From Serinus canaria (taxonomy: Eukaryota > Chordata > Aves > Passeriformes > Fringillidae), in assembly GCF_022539315.1 (NCBI RefSeq), contig NC_066336.1, forward strand, positions 5,212,600-5,276,599: 64,000 bases of DNA. The letters run 5' to 3'. The translations under genes and the position numbers were made by a program. The notes beneath the pieces were generated by a model. It was not told where the DNA came from. It made no database searches and worked only from the letters and a program-made list of their open reading frames with translations. Positions 1 to 12,245 of this stretch are shown one piece after another. Position 1 is the first letter of the stretch. Each line of letters begins with the position of its first letter.

Positions 1-316
1 ATTTAAAGGAGTGATATTCCCACGTATTGAACTGAGGAACTGGGGGACATTTCCCACAGCATCACACAGCCAAGAGTGTGTAGGCACACACAAGGTTCTG
101 TCTCTAGTTCTAATAAAAATGCAATTCTTGCATTAGAAATGGAATTTTTAAATCCCTGATTGTTGCTGTTCCTTAGAGATTTAGTAGGACTTCTGCCACA
201 AAGCTACCAAATACAACCTTGGTCTTCCATGAGAGGTGTTCCAGTCCAGGGAATGGCTCTTTTCATTCATGTTGGGCAGTATTAGTGTAACTCATTTTGG
301 TTTCTTCTCCCTTCAG

Positions 317-3300
317 AAATAACCTGGACTCTGAAGACCGTGACTACGAGAGGAGCAGCTCGAGCAAAAGGCATCAGGAATCCTCCCTCAGAGAGGATGA
401 GGAGGCTGATCAGGAATACTCAGAACCCTTCCAGCCTTCTTGCAGCCAGTCCTATAGCCCAGATCATAGGGAAAAGAAGTCCAAAAGGTATCCTAGGCCT
501 GAGAGAGCCTATGAGACTTACAGCTATAGCAGCCACCAGGGGAAGGGTTGGGGCAGATCCTCCCCTGTGCTCTCTTCAGACCAGGAGTACTCGGACTGTG
601 GGCAAGCTGTGTCACCTGAGCCCAGTGAGAGCCCTCAGGATGTGGACACAGACCCTTATGCCTCTGAGGAGCAGGAAGAACCAGCACTATTCCCTAGGAA
701 AGCCAGTAAAGGGCACAGCTTCCAGGAGAAGCTCGGGTCAGGCCGGGAGCGCGGCTCCGGCGATTTCTGCGACAAAGGGAACGCGAGTCGGAGCAAAGAG
801 CACAAATCCTCGCACAAGAAGCAGCGACTCGATGGCAGAGGGGATGACAGGACCTCTGCCTTCAGCCCTGAGAGGTTGCACAAGGCTTCCTTTAAAGAGC
901 AGCTCCGAGAATCCCCCGTGGCAGCGGCCGGCAAGGAGAAGCAGAGGATGTCAGAGGGCAGCAAAAAGGAGAAGAATCGGGAAAGTGGCGCCTCCAGGAA
1001 GGAGAAGTCACACTCGCTGCCACACTCGGGGGAATCTTTGGACAACCATGTCAAGAAGCAAAAGCATCGGGACTCTGAGAAGAGCAAATTGGAAAAGTCC
1101 AAGCAGAGCCTGGAGAGCTCTAACTCAGAGAAACGGAAAGCTGAGAGTGACTCAGGCAATAGGATCAAGGAAAAGGGGGGTTCTGGGAGCTTAAAGTCTG
1201 CAGAGGGGAAGCGCAAAATCTCCGATGTGGACAAAAAATCAGTGGGTTTTTCCTCAAATTCTGGGGAGGGGGAAGCAGAGGATGAGTTTGAACAACCTAC
1301 AATGTCTTTTGAATCGTATCTCAGCTATGACCAGCCCCAGAAAAAGAAAAAGAAAGTGGTCAAACCCTCGGCAGGGTCAGCTGGGGACAAAGACCGAGGG
1401 CATAGCAAACAGAACGGATCCAAAGCCAGTACCAACAGCTCGAGCTCCAGTCAGAAAAGTCCAAGCCACAAGAGAACAAGTGAGAAAAAGGCAGAGAAGA
1501 AAACTCCAGAGCCTCCTAAACCAAAGAGGGTAAGGTTTGGTAAGAAAGAGTATCTGTGGATGTGAGCTTAGAATCCAGCCCAGTTTGCAGTGCATCTCCT
1601 GCTAAAGAGGTTCCCATGTCTCCCCTCTCAAGTATTTATGCTTCTCTAAAATGGACCTTTTTTAGTGGCCAGAAATGGGAGAACTGGTGGTACAAGGCAG
1701 TTCATTCCAGAAAACAAACCTTCTTTTGTGAAAGCCTGGAAAATGAGCAATATTTCTGTGCAGATCCTTTGTCACATGGGTGCCAGGGTTTGGTGTATAA
1801 ATAGGGACTAATATGTAAAATTTTTACTGCTTCATCTTTTCACTCAACTTTGAAACACTTGGCTCTTCACAAAGTGGTTTTTATAAGGTTTAACTTACAA
1901 ATCCTGCTTTGCCATTCATTCTAATAAGTGCTTCATAAAACTCCATATCAAAGTTTTCAGTTTCCCTCAGTTTCTGAGGTTCCCTTCTCCTCCACCAGTG
2001 CAAAGTTTTTTGCAGGAAGAGGAGAAGAGGCAGAACTGGTAAATGAGTGTTTGAGATCAAGGAAATGCTTCTGCTTGTCCTGAATAGGTTAAAAACATGG
2101 ATGGCTCTTTCTGGAAGGTGCTGAATGATTCAGATCCCAGATTTCAGTTTCTTCCTATTGGCAGCCACCCCCTGAGGTTGTTCCCTGGTGCCAACTGAGC
2201 AGCATTGAGTGGTTTATTATAAATATACAAAAAACCCCACAGTTCAGTGCTGTTTGTACACTGGTGGAATGTCACATTCTGCTGTATTCCTGTCTTATCC
2301 CGTGTCCATCCTCTCCTTCCAGATAATTTTAGATGTGGTCCCAACGTTACCAGACATCCCCCTGCCCCCCATCCAGGCCAATTATCGTCCTCTTCCCTCC
2401 ATCGAGTCCATCCCCTGCTCCCAGACAAAAAGGAAAGGTATGTTGGGCATAAAAATGGGTTTGGAATGAGTCAGGTTGTGGGAGAGAGCAGGGGTGGGTT
2501 CAAGTCTTTCTGGTGGGGTCTGCCAAGGGCAGAGGTTTCAGATAAAAAAGCAGCTGCTTCTCACGTGCTCCATCAGAAAGGAGAAGAATCCTTCACTGGT
2601 GCTTCTTCGGGGCTCAGGCTTTGGGCTTGCCCTTCCTGAACTCTGCAGGCCTCTTGGAGAAGACTTTGCCCTTTAGGTCACTTCTGGGTGACTCCAATTT
2701 GTGCATCCTATGCCATTTATCAGGACAGGCTCTTCCTTTTCTCTGTCCCCTCCTCACTGCAATGGTTTCCCTCCACAGCAGTGTCCTCGCCAGTGGAGGA
2801 GAGCGAAGCTGGTTTCACAGGCCGCCGGTTAAATTCCAAAATGCAGGTGTACTCTGGCTCCAAAACTGCCTACCTCCCAAAGATGATGTCCCTGTACCAG
2901 CAGTGTATCAGGGTCCTCAGTAACAACATCGACTGTAAGTACCTGTCCTTGTCTCAGAGTCACTGTGCACTGAAATTTTGGCAACTTGGTACAGACCCCA
3001 GCGGTTCCCCTTTGTTAAAAATATGGGATAAATCCCACTGGAAGCCCAGGTGCTGCAAGGATCAGCACCTAGAATGCTTTCAAGTGGTGCTAAAGCACTG
3101 GAAATTATGGCAAGTGGAGCTTGCACAAATATTTCTCAACTTGGAGATATTAGTGCCTGAGGTTCCATTCTCCTCCATTCATCCTGAATGGTATTGTGCA
3201 ACATTGCAGTTTTTTCACTGTGTTTCAAGGTGTCAAGCCCTTTCCTTGGCAAGGAAGGAGCAGGATAATTATTACTCTGTGCTTCTTGCTTCTCTCTAGC

Positions 3301-5750
3301 AATCTATGAAGTGGGTGGTGTCCCTTTCTCTGTGCTGGAGCCCGTGTTGGAGAGGTGCACCCCGGAGCAGCTGTATCGCATCGAGGAATGTAACCATGTG
3401 AGTGCCCTGGCCTGGGACAAGGGATGTGATGTGCAGGGCTGTCCTCACCTCTGAGAGCAGAATAGCAAACAAAGCCTTTTCATTGCAAGAGGTGGCTTTT
3501 GCTAGTCCTGAGTTCCTGGCATTGCAGTGATGTATGGGTTTCCTTCAGCTAGGTCTCATAACCTCTTAGAGATTTATATTTATATATTGCACCTAAGATA
3601 GCTCAGCTACCTTAGAAGGCATAAAATTAGTAGGATGGCTGCTGTGATAGTGTTGGAAACAGAAAAGTTTTAATAAAAGGCAAAATAACAAAACTCTTTA
3701 CAGAGAAAAACCGTGCCAGGTGCAAGAGGTTCTTGCTCTTGGGAAACACCTCACAAAAACAATTAGTTTCTTTGTTCTCTTCAATTTCTAGTAAATTGCT
3801 TAGGTGGGACTCTTTGGCTCTTGTCCATCTTTAAGTTTGAGGTGAAGTCCCCCAGGTCCTATAAGGTGTCTTTTCACCTAATCGAGGAGAGAAACTTCTG
3901 AGCTTTTTCCTTTTTAAGGAGACAAAGGAGATTTTTGTCACTCCCTCAACAGAGAACACATTCCTACATTGCAGCACACTGCCCTGCTGGAATTCCACCA
4001 GCACTGAGCTGGTGCTGAGGGAAAGGAGGAGTCGGGAGGGATCCCAGCTCTGTGTGGGTTTGTTTCAGGTGCTGGTGGAGGACACGGATCAGCTGTGGCA
4101 CAACCACTGCCTGCGAGACTTCAAGAATGAGAAGCCCGAGGAGTTCGAGTCGTGGCGGGAGATGTACCTGCGGCTGCACGACGCGCGCGAGCAGCGCCTG
4201 CTCATGCTGGCACGCAACATCGGCTCTGCCCACGCCAACAAACCCAAAGGTGGGGCTGGGGGAGCCCTTTTTGGGTTAGCACCAGTCCAGTTGAGGAGCT
4301 TCTTAGCTTTGTGTGCTCCCTTGCTTCGTGGTTTAGCGGTGTCTTGATTTCATCGGTGATGGTGTTGATGCAGCTCAGTATTTTCCAGGAATGATGAGCA
4401 GGCTCCTGTTCCATGTGGCTTCTCCATGCTGGCATGGAAGAGAACCAGGATGGGGGGAAACATTTCTGGTTTTTGGGTGAACATGAGAAATGCTGAGCTG
4501 ATCAGTCTGATTTCTCACTGCAAGAGGTCCAGACCTTAGGAAGGAGACTGTCACAATTTCTTTGGAATGGACGGATCAGGGAGAGGTGGATGAAGTGTCA
4601 GTAGTAAGACAAGCAGGGAGGAGCCTCCTTTACAGCCAGCTGGATGTAAGTGATGTTTCCCTCTGGCCTCTTGCAGGGAGAGTGGCCAAGATGGCATTTG
4701 TGAACTCTGCAGCGAAGCCCCCTCGGGATGTTCGGAGGAGACAGGAGAAGTTTGGAACTGGAGGCCCTCTTCTGCCAGAGAAGACCAAGTGAGTGTTTCA
4801 CTGTAGCACTTGCTGCTCAGGGCCTCCTGAATCTCAGGAGAGGATACTGTGTGTCTGGGAGCTTCTTTTGCAGGGAAACTTATAACTGTAATCACCTGGG
4901 AAGCGCAGAGATCCGGTCACTGCTGGTTCCACCTTGTATCAGCCCTGCTGCTGTTACAAACATGCTTTGTGTCTGTAGAACTGCCTCAAAGCAGGGTGAG
5001 TCCTTTATGGCAATGCCTATCCTGTGTCTGTTCCAGAATAAAACCAGTCCTGTACACATCCAGCAAAAGCCACGCTCGGGCCAGTGACGAGCAGTCCTAC
5101 GATGGGCCCAGCACCAGCAGTGCCCACTCGGTCCCGTCTTCAGGTAGCACCTTCTCCTCCTACGACCCCAGGAAACCCCCTGTGAAGAGTAAGTACAGCC
5201 TTCAGCACATCCCTCTGGCCTCTTAGAGCTTCTCCTGCACAAACAGCTGCTTCTGCTGGGGGAGAATTCCAGGCTGTGCAGGAGGGTTGATGGTGGTGTA
5301 TCTCCTCTCGCTCTGTTCAAACTTGTTGCATGAGAACAGCAAAGGGAAACATCTGATTCACCCACTCAGAGCTGACTGGATCAGCCTGTCCTGATGGTAC
5401 CAGGACCTCTGTCTGCCCTCCTGCCGCCCTGTGTCTGTCAGCTCTTTGGATTTGGAGTGCAGCTCTCTCAGGAGGGTTTAACCAGGGATCTGTGTTGGTG
5501 CAGTGCAGAAAGCAGTGCCTTCTCCTCAGTCTGTGACCTAAAAACTCTGCTGGGCCCCGCTCAAACACTCGTGTCTACCAGGGCTGCAGCTTCCAATTGC
5601 TCTCAGCTCTTCTTCTATCACTTTTCCTTTCATGTAGGGGCTTTTTTGTTTGATTCAGAGGTGGTTTGTTTTTCTTTCTCTTTTGCAGAAATTGCACCAA
5701 TGATGGCAAAGACTATCAAAGCTTTCAAAAACAGGTTCTCTCGGAGATAA
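317..5750 (+). CDS. ELOA: Elongin A (ELOA/TCEB3), 3' part of gene, 8 coding exons
   Basis: Elongin A is the transcriptionally active subunit of the SIII elongation complex with Elongin B/C; it stimulates RNA polymerase II and also forms a Cullin-5 ubiquitin ligase. Coding exons are 317-1529, 2323-2437, 2779-2934, 3300-3397, 4069-4249, 4677-4788, 5037-5188 and 5689-5750 (stop TAA). All have AG/GT borders and joining phases. About 695 residues are visible; the first exons, with the TFIIS-N-like domain, lie left of the window, and 1-316 is intron. The large first exon encodes a low-complexity Ser/Lys/Glu-rich linker with a basic [11 protein letters not shown] stretch that could be a nuclear signal. 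The exon at 3300 begins the Elongin-BC-binding box ([19 protein letters not shown]). Downstream blocks [24 protein letters not shown] and [11 protein letters not shown], and the C-terminus [13 protein letters not shown], match vertebrate Elongin A as remembered. The assignment is secure; only the left end is missing. Confidence 0.96.
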
Positions 5751-8540
5751 GTTTGCAGTGCTGAGCTGGGCCTTTCTCTCTTGGGGAGGAGTGGCACTGG
5801 AGGGGGAGAAGGCACACCCAAACAGCCCTTCCTTATCTTGGAACTCTTTGGAGGCTGCAGCTGCTGGGAGAAGCTTTGATCTGCACAAGATGACGGCACA
5901 GTATTTTATCTTTTATTTCTGGTCCCTTTCTCAGTGTCAAGCCCCCCTCTTTTACCCCCTGTCTCCAACATTCTGTTTCTGGCTTTGTCATCCCTTGAAA
6001 GAAGGGTGTACAGAATCTCCTGACACAGGAAAATGTGAAATCTTGGCACCTGCTGAGAATGGAAGATCCAGAGACTTATTTACTATTTAACCTCTTAATA
6101 AATTATGAAATGGTTTTAATTAATATTTTGCCCCTCTACCCTGTTGTATTATTTATGTTGCTCCCAGTAGTCCCTCCTCTCCCAACCCAGTCCTGGGGTC
6201 AGCCTTGGTGACTCGAGCTGGAATCCATCTGAGTGGACACTGGGTGTCACAGGAGCCTTTCCTGTCATTGGTACCTGCTGGGCCCAAAGTCTCACCTGGA
6301 GACTCTGGGACAGGTAGGACCAGTGGCCCAGCCACTTGCCAGTCCTTTGGCAAGTGCATCCAGCCCTGAGGCTTTGCTCCCTGCTCGTGTGTGTCAATAA
6401 AATCTGAGCTCTTGACCCTCTCTGTGCTGTTGCTGTAGATCCTGTACAGGTGCTTTTGTGGTCCTGCAGGGATGCCAAGAGCCTTTGGGGATGTTTCCTC
6501 TGCTGCTGTTGTCTTCTGCTGGCTACTGGGAATGAACCTGCCAGGGATTTGGGAGAACTTTTACTGTGTATCAAGTCAGATTTTAACTTTTTATCTGGAG
6601 AGAGACTGGGGACTTTGCAATGGAAAACAGTTTTTAAATACCAGTGAAGGCATCGTTTGCCTCTTTTAGTGGGAAGCAGGAAGGAACTCTTCTGTCTTGT
6701 TTTCTGTGTGGAATTGCAAAGGATTTATTTCCAGTTGGGAAGCTGGTGCCTAAATCCTGTCTTTCCCCTGTATGTTTTGCTCTGTCCCTTCTTTGAAAAA
6801 AATCAAGGATTTTGGTCTTTGAACCTGAAACCACTTGAATGAGGATGGAGGGAAGTGAGCAAGGGAATGTGGCTGTTGTAACACGTGTGTGTCCTTCAGA
6901 GCAGGAGTTCCAAAGGCTCCCCTGTACCTGCTGTGTGAGGAGCTGGAGCTCAGGAAGGAGCTGGATGGGGGTGTCAGGGAGTGCCCTGGAGCCCCTGGAG
7001 AGGTCAGAGCCCTGCTGAGGGTGTGGGGGTGGCAGCTGGGCTCACCAGCCTGGACACAGCCAGGAGCTGTGCTGTGCTGCCAGGAAGGTTTCTGCTTGTG
7101 GGGTGTGTCTGGGGAAGGTTTTGTCTGCCCCAAAGGGAACCCCAGGGCTGCTGCAAGCACAGGATGGGGCTGGGGAGACCCCAGGCCTCTCTGGGAGGGC
7201 TCTGGGCTCTGACTGGGTCGGGGAGGGATTCTCCTGTTCCAAGCCATATTTGCTGCCCTAGGACTTTGCTGTCTGGGTGGAAAAGATGCTGGTAGTGGAT
7301 GCTGTTGTTGTTGGCAGCTCCTGAGAAGCTCTGCTGCTGGCTTTCCGTGGCTGCCAAATCCCAAACCGGTGGAGTTGTCTGTGTGCACTGACCGGGGGAA
7401 ACCTTGCTGTGAAGGGTCCTCCCTGGAGGGCTCTAGAAAAATCCCTGTTTTGCTTCTTCTTTCTTTTGGGTCGTTAGTTTCTTTCCTTTTTTTTCCACCT
7501 CTTTTAAAAGGCATGTCTTTCTTTAAAACCATTCTGAACACCTGTCTCCTGTTTATTTGGTCTGTTCTTTGTTTAGTTTGGAATTCTTGGAAAAATGTTC
7601 TCAGACTCTCATGTGCTGTAAGTTTGTTACAGTCCCAGATGCTTTAATGTTCCCGTGCAGCATTTCAGTGTGTGTTGTGCTGTAAAATAATGGCTCCTTA
7701 CTCTCCTGTGTTTTTGCTGTATTTAATTTCGCTGTATTTTTCATTAGATAACAATATATTCTCTTCTGCTGACCGTTGTGCTACTGTTTATTTCTCCTCT
7801 GTACTCGGGGTAGGGGCAGAGGGGAGGGAAGCAGAGCCTGGCCTTGTTCAGACACGATGGAGCTTTGAGCAAAGGATCTGGGCGATGCCCAAGAGTGATT
7901 CTGGGCACTGCTAAACTGCCAATTAATTGATCTCCCAGCTCCACACCCAGCTGTGGGTATGGCCCAGGTATTGCTGTTCTGGGGAGATCTCCTTCCCTCT
8001 CAGAGCTCCCCCTTTGCTCCAGGCTTTGCCAGCCGTGTCCGTGTTCTGTTTGTGGCATTGCAGGGAGGTGACACTGGTGTCACTCTACTCTCACAGGGGC
8101 GATGCCAGCCCCTCGCCCTTCCCTTCCTTTTGCTTGGACACTAAATCCAGCCTGGGGAGAGGCGGGCACCGGCCCTCAGCTGGGAGCAGAGCAGGGATAT
8201 TTCCCTGGGGGACACACTAGGCAAAGTCTGGGATCAAAGTGCTCCTCCCCGGGCTCGGGCTGTGACACTGTGCGGTTGTTCTGTGCTCCACCACACGCTG
8301 AAGGTGGAGAAGAAATGCCTCTTCCCCTTCCCACCCCATCCCTGCAGGATGAGTAACGGCAGGAGGAGGAGAGGGAGTGACTCGGACTCGTATTTGTATT
8401 TTGGTCCCAAACTGTGTATATATACAATTTTCTATGTTCCTTTTTTTGTGGTAACTAAGATGAATATTTTAATTAGATAAGTTATATGAAAAATGAGGAG
8501 AATCATGTCTCAATAAAAGCCGAACACTGGACTGTGGCTG
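5751..8540 (+). other. ELOA: ELOA 3'UTR with three candidate polyadenylation signals
   Basis: No gene is supported here. AATAAA hexamers occur at 6097-6102, 6396-6401 and 8512-8517. The first two would give 3'UTRs of about 0.4 and 0.7 kb. The last one, after an AT-rich tail from about 8400, would give about 2.8 kb. No other promoter or coding exon was seen before PITHD1, so alternative polyadenylation of ELOA is the simplest reading. The extent is inferred. Confidence 0.5.
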
Positions 8541-8599
8541 CTCGTTCTTTCCTGACACTGACAACCAATGTTAAACACACCACGGGGAAACTCCGTGCC

Positions 8600-9250
8600 T
8601 CCTCGGAGGGTGATGCTCCGGTGTCCCGCTCCGGTATCCCGGTGAGGGTGCTGCTTCCCGTTCCTGCGCTGTTTGGAACGATCTCCGCGGATAATACCCC
8701 CGGAGCCTTTGTGAGAAAGCAGCTTCGCCATTCCCCGGGCGGGGTGGGACCACCGGGACCCCTCCCCGGGACCACCGGGACCCCTCCCCCGGGAGCAGCG
8801 GGCGGTTCACGGGCTCAGCACGTGCAGAGTCAGACCACGCCCCATATGGGCGTGGTTACAACAAAACGGACCAATCACCGGTTTACGTGGGCGTGGTTGT
8901 AGGCGCAAGGGCGTATCCAATTAATACATGCTGTGACGTCAGGGAGATGGGCGTGGCCTATGAGCACTATAGGCGTGGTTTAGGCAACACGGGGGCGTGT
9001 CCTCGCTGCGGTGGGGGCGTGTCTGAGGGTCGCGCATGCGCGCAGGGCGGTAGCGGCGCGGCCATGGCGCACGGGCACGGGTCCGGCCGGTGCTGCTGCT
9101 GCGGGGAGGAGGCGGCGGAGCGCGGTTCGGCCTGGGGGCTCTACCTGCGCATCGACCGGCAGCGCCTGCAGTGCCTCAACGAGCGCCGCGAGGGCTCCGG
9201 AGCCACCGTGTTCCGCCCCTGGGAGGAGCGCGGGGACCGCTCGCAGGTGG
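8600..9250 (+). promoter_or_regulatory. PITHD1: PITHD1 CpG-island promoter with repeated GGGCGTGG boxes, CCAAT boxes, CRE and NRF1 site
   Basis: The region is CpG-rich and ends in the first coding exon. GGGCGTGG (KLF/SP-type) occurs at 8848-8855, 8889-8896 and 8949-8956. AGGCGTGG is at 8971-8978, GGGGGCGTGT at 8991-9000 and 9013-9022, and a reverse copy near 8835. CCAAT boxes are at 8871-8875 and 8917-8921. A perfect palindromic CRE TGACGTCA is at 8934-8941 and a perfect NRF1 palindrome GCGCATGCGC at 9032-9041, just 22 bp before the ATG. There is no TATA box. Factor binding is inferred from motif identity. Confidence 0.75.
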
Positions 9251-11040
9251 GGCCGGGAGCGGCGCCGGGACCGGGGTGGGCAGCAGGGAACGGACGGGAT
9301 CCTGCCCTCGGCTCGGGCCCAGGGAGGCGCAGCTGAGCGCGGTGTCCGGGCCTGGCCCTCTCTGGACGTGAGGAGCTGCTGGAGGGGGTCCAGTGGAGGG
9401 CACAAAGATGATTTGGGGTCTGGAGCATCGCCCTGATGAGAGGAGACTGTGGGAGCTGGGCCTGGTTATTCTGGGGGAGGGAAGGCTGAGAGGGCATCCC
9501 ATAAAGCCATAAAATATCCCCAAGGGCTGTCAGAGGGTGGTACCAGGCTCTGTTCAGGGACAGGACGAGGAGCAATGGCCATAATATAAAACACAACGAG
9601 TTCCACCTCAACATGAGGAAGAACTTCTTTCCATGGGGGTAGCAGAGCCCTGGAACAGCTGCCCAGGGAGGGCTGGAGTCTCTCTCTGTGGGGACATCCC
9701 AAACCCACCTGGCCGTGTCCCTGTGCCACCTGCTCCAGGTGCCCCTGCCTGGGCAGGGGTTGGGCTCGGACATCTCCAGAGGTCCTTTCCAATCCTAAAC
9801 ATTCTGGGATTCTCTGAGCAAGAGAATCAGGGCCCCCTGAACCCCGCTGAGGTGATCCCTCCAGCTGTCCCCACCATCCCCTGCAGACCCTGGGCCAGCC
9901 CTGACCTGCTCTTCTCTGTCCCCAGTTCGTAGAAAGCGATGATGACGAGGAGCTGCTCTTCAACATCCCGTGAGTTCCATCCCCTGGCACCATCCTGGCT
10001 GCTGCCAGGGCTCCTTCCCCTCCCCTGGGGCTGCCTGGAGAGCACAGGGGTGAGCCCCCTGCTCCGTGTGTCTGGGCAGGTTCACAGGCAGCGTGAAGTT
10101 GAAAGGAGTCATGGTGATGGGCGAGGATGATGGGACACACCCGGCTGAGATGAGGCTGTGAGTAACACCAGCTCTCCCTCCTCGCAGGGGCTGGGGGCTC
10201 TGAACACACAATAAATCCATTTCTTTGTGGAGCAGAAGCTGGGCAGCGTTAATGGATGCAATCCAATTAGCTGACCTGCTGTTAATAACTGCCTGTGTCT
10301 CCTTGTGCTGCCAGGTTCAGGAACATTCCTCACATGTCCTTTGATGACACAGCCAAGGAGCCAGAGCAGACCTTCAGCCTGAGCCGGGATCCCCTGGGAC
10401 AGCTGGAATATCCCACCAAGTACGAGCCATTCCCTGATAACTGGGGGCTGCTCCTGCCTGCCACAGGAGCTCTGCCACATTTAGGGCAGGGGCTGCACAG
10501 GGCAGTGCCTCACAGCTGCCCTCGGGAGGATTCATCCTCCCCAGCTCTGTCCTGCCCTCTGAAACCTGCCCAGAGCCTGGGGCAGGAATTCCTGGGCTGC
10601 AGCATCATCCTGGTGTCCTGTCCCCCCTCATGGTGTGAGGGAACCCCCCTTGCTGGGATCAGGGGGGGCTGCTCGTGCTGTGGGAGCCTGGGGAGCTGCA
10701 GGAGCAGCAGCTCTGGTCTCAGGGTGTGTTTTCCTCCAGAATTGCCCGTTTCTCCAACGTTTACCACCTCTCCATGCACTTCCCAAAGAACTTCGGAGCC
10801 GAAACAACCAAGATATTTTACATAGGCCTGAAAGGGGAGTGGACGGAGGTGAGTGAGAGCAGAGAGAGGGGCTGGGATCCCGCCGCTCCCCGCGGGATCC
10901 TGCCGCTCCCCGGTTTAAAACGTCCCGTCTCCACCCAGGCTCATCGCCACGAGGTCACCATCTGCAACTACGAAGCCTCGGCGAACCCGGCCGACCACAA
11001 GCTGGAACAGATCACCCCCCAGACTCACTTCATCTCCTAA
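9064..11040 (+). CDS. PITHD1: PITH domain-containing protein 1, complete, 6 coding exons
   Basis: Coding exons are 9064-9246, 9926-9969, 10080-10157, 10315-10419, 10740-10848 and 10939-11040 (TAA), giving about 206 residues, close to the 211 of the human protein. The protein is mostly one PITH domain, a beta-sandwich related to the C-terminal domain of thioredoxin-like protein TXNL1 and implicated in proteasome binding. Human PITHD1 is reported to promote megakaryocyte differentiation. The N-terminus is Gly/His/Cys-rich (MAHGHGSGRCCCCGEE). Conserved blocks are LYLRIDRQRLQCLNE, EELLFNIPFTGSVKLKG, MSFDDTAKEP, RFSNVYHLSMHFPKNFGAE and VTICNYEASANPADH. The start has a good context (gcggccATGg). 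The donor after exon 4 reads GTACGA, which is weak, but phase and homology require it. Intron 1 carries a CR1 LINE. Confidence 0.96.
9360..9818 (+). mobile_element. CR1 LINE 3' fragment in PITHD1 intron 1
   Basis: The segment follows the avian CR1 3' end in order: the ggagggggtccagtggaggg motif, the rAGGAAGAACTTCTTTCC block near 9612, a CCCTGGAACAGCTGCCCAGG block near 9648, and a TCCAATCCTAAACATTCTGG block near 9788, ending in ATTCTGGGATTCTCTG, a degenerate copy of the CR1 octamer tail. It is the longest CR1 copy in the window. There is no coding capacity left, and it is 5'-truncated, as is usual for CR1. Confidence 0.85.
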
Positions 11041-11201
11041 CGGGAGCCCGTCCGGGGCAGGAACGGCTTCCCGGAGCACCGGAGCAGCTCCACGGCTGTG
11101 GGACAGACACGGTGGCGCGGTGTGAGACGGCCCGGGAGCGGCGGGGCCGCTCTGGAGGCTCCACGGAGCCGTGTGCGGGCCCGGTACCGGCTGTGACTGA
11201 C

Positions 11202-11207
11202 AATAAA
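11202..11207 (+). terminator. PITHD1: PITHD1 polyadenylation signal AATAAA
   Basis: A canonical AATAAA lies 162 bp after the stop codon of PITHD1, giving a short 3'UTR of about 180 nt. No further gene signal is seen before the LYPLA2 CpG island starts. Confidence 0.75.
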
Positions 11208-11279
11208 CACGCTGCGGTGCAGAGCTGTGCGCTGTCCCTGAGTCGCGGCGCTCCCGTGTGCGCGGCTGGCACCGGCGGG

Positions 11280-11720
11280 GAGAGCGGCGGGGGCCTGTCC
11301 CCGTAACCCGTCATCCGCCGGGGGAAGGGCGGGGCGGGGCGTGTCGCTGATAATCCCTCAGGGCCCGGTGGCCGTTCCGAGCGCGATCCGGTGCCCGTTT
11401 CCACCATGGCCGCCCGGTCGCGCCCGGCGCGGTGCTGCGTCACTTCCGCCGCGCTGCCGGAAGTTCCTGTGGGAGCGCGTCGGGGGGAGCCGCGAGGAGC
11501 GCGCGCGCCGGGCCGCGGGAGAGGTGCGGGGAGGGGGGGGGCGGCACGTACCACCGGGGCACTGCGGGGGGGGGGGGGAAGGGGGGCGCAACCGGGCTGC
11601 GGTGCGGCGGGGGGGACGTACCACTGCTGCGGGAGGGGGGTGGAAATTCCGTGAGGGCCGCGGGCAGCGGTGGGGGGGGGCGGCGGGGCCTTTAACGGGG
11701 ATTAACGGGGAGAGGGACGG
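11280..11720 (+). promoter_or_regulatory. LYPLA2: LYPLA2 CpG-island promoter and probable noncoding first exon
   Basis: The stretch is very GC-rich, with SP1-type GGGCGGGGCGGGGC near 11330 and opposed ETS-type sites (ACTTCCG near 11440, CCGGAAGT near 11457). A GAGAG|GTGCGGG sequence near 11524 is a plausible donor for a noncoding exon joining the exon that starts at 13683. The transcription start is not resolvable by eye. G-runs between 11530 and 11690 could form G-quadruplexes. Confidence 0.55.
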
Positions 11721-12134
11721 TGGAGGAACCGCGGTTCTGGCTCGGCGGGCCCCGGTGCGATAATGGGGCTGCGTCTTTCCATCCCCGGGGTCTCGCAGCC
11801 TGCAGGGACCTCCCAGGGCCCCGGTTCTGGCGGAAAACCGGCGCTCCCGGCCGTGGGGATCGCGCCTCCATCCGCTGCCGGGCGGGATCTCCCCAGCCCC
11901 CCGCTGGATTCCGCTCCCCGCGGGGCTGCGGGCCCGGGAGAGAGGCTGAGGCACGGTAATTAATGCTAATTAGCGCCTGCTGAACGCGTCCGGTGTCACT
12001 GGTGGGTGCGACGCGGCGGGATGGGGACCCAAATTCACCTCCTGGTTCTGCTTGTGCCTTTACACCCACACGGGCACATCTGAGGGGTTTAATCCTGGGG
12101 ATCCCATTGTGCTCCCTCCAGGAGCGGGGCAGGA

Positions 12135-12245
12135 GCATCCCAGGCAGGAATTCCCAGGAGGAATTTTGGGGGTTCCCAGGAGGAATTTTGGGGTTGCCAG
12201 CAGGATTTTTGGGGATTCCCAGCAGGAATGTTTGGGACATTCCCA
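12135..12245 (+). repeat. Short tandem repeat in LYPLA2 intron 1 (unit about 25-28 bp)
   Basis: About four imperfect copies of a unit reading TTCCCAGGAGGAATTTTGGG are adjacent to each other, drifting to CCAGCAGGAATGTTTGGG in the last. The repeat is intronic and no coding meaning is visible. Confidence 0.7.

Noticed and set aside
656..1234. 192-codon minus-strand open frame
   Set aside because: A shadow of the low-complexity ELOA exon; antisense of Ser/Glu/Lys codons often lacks stops.
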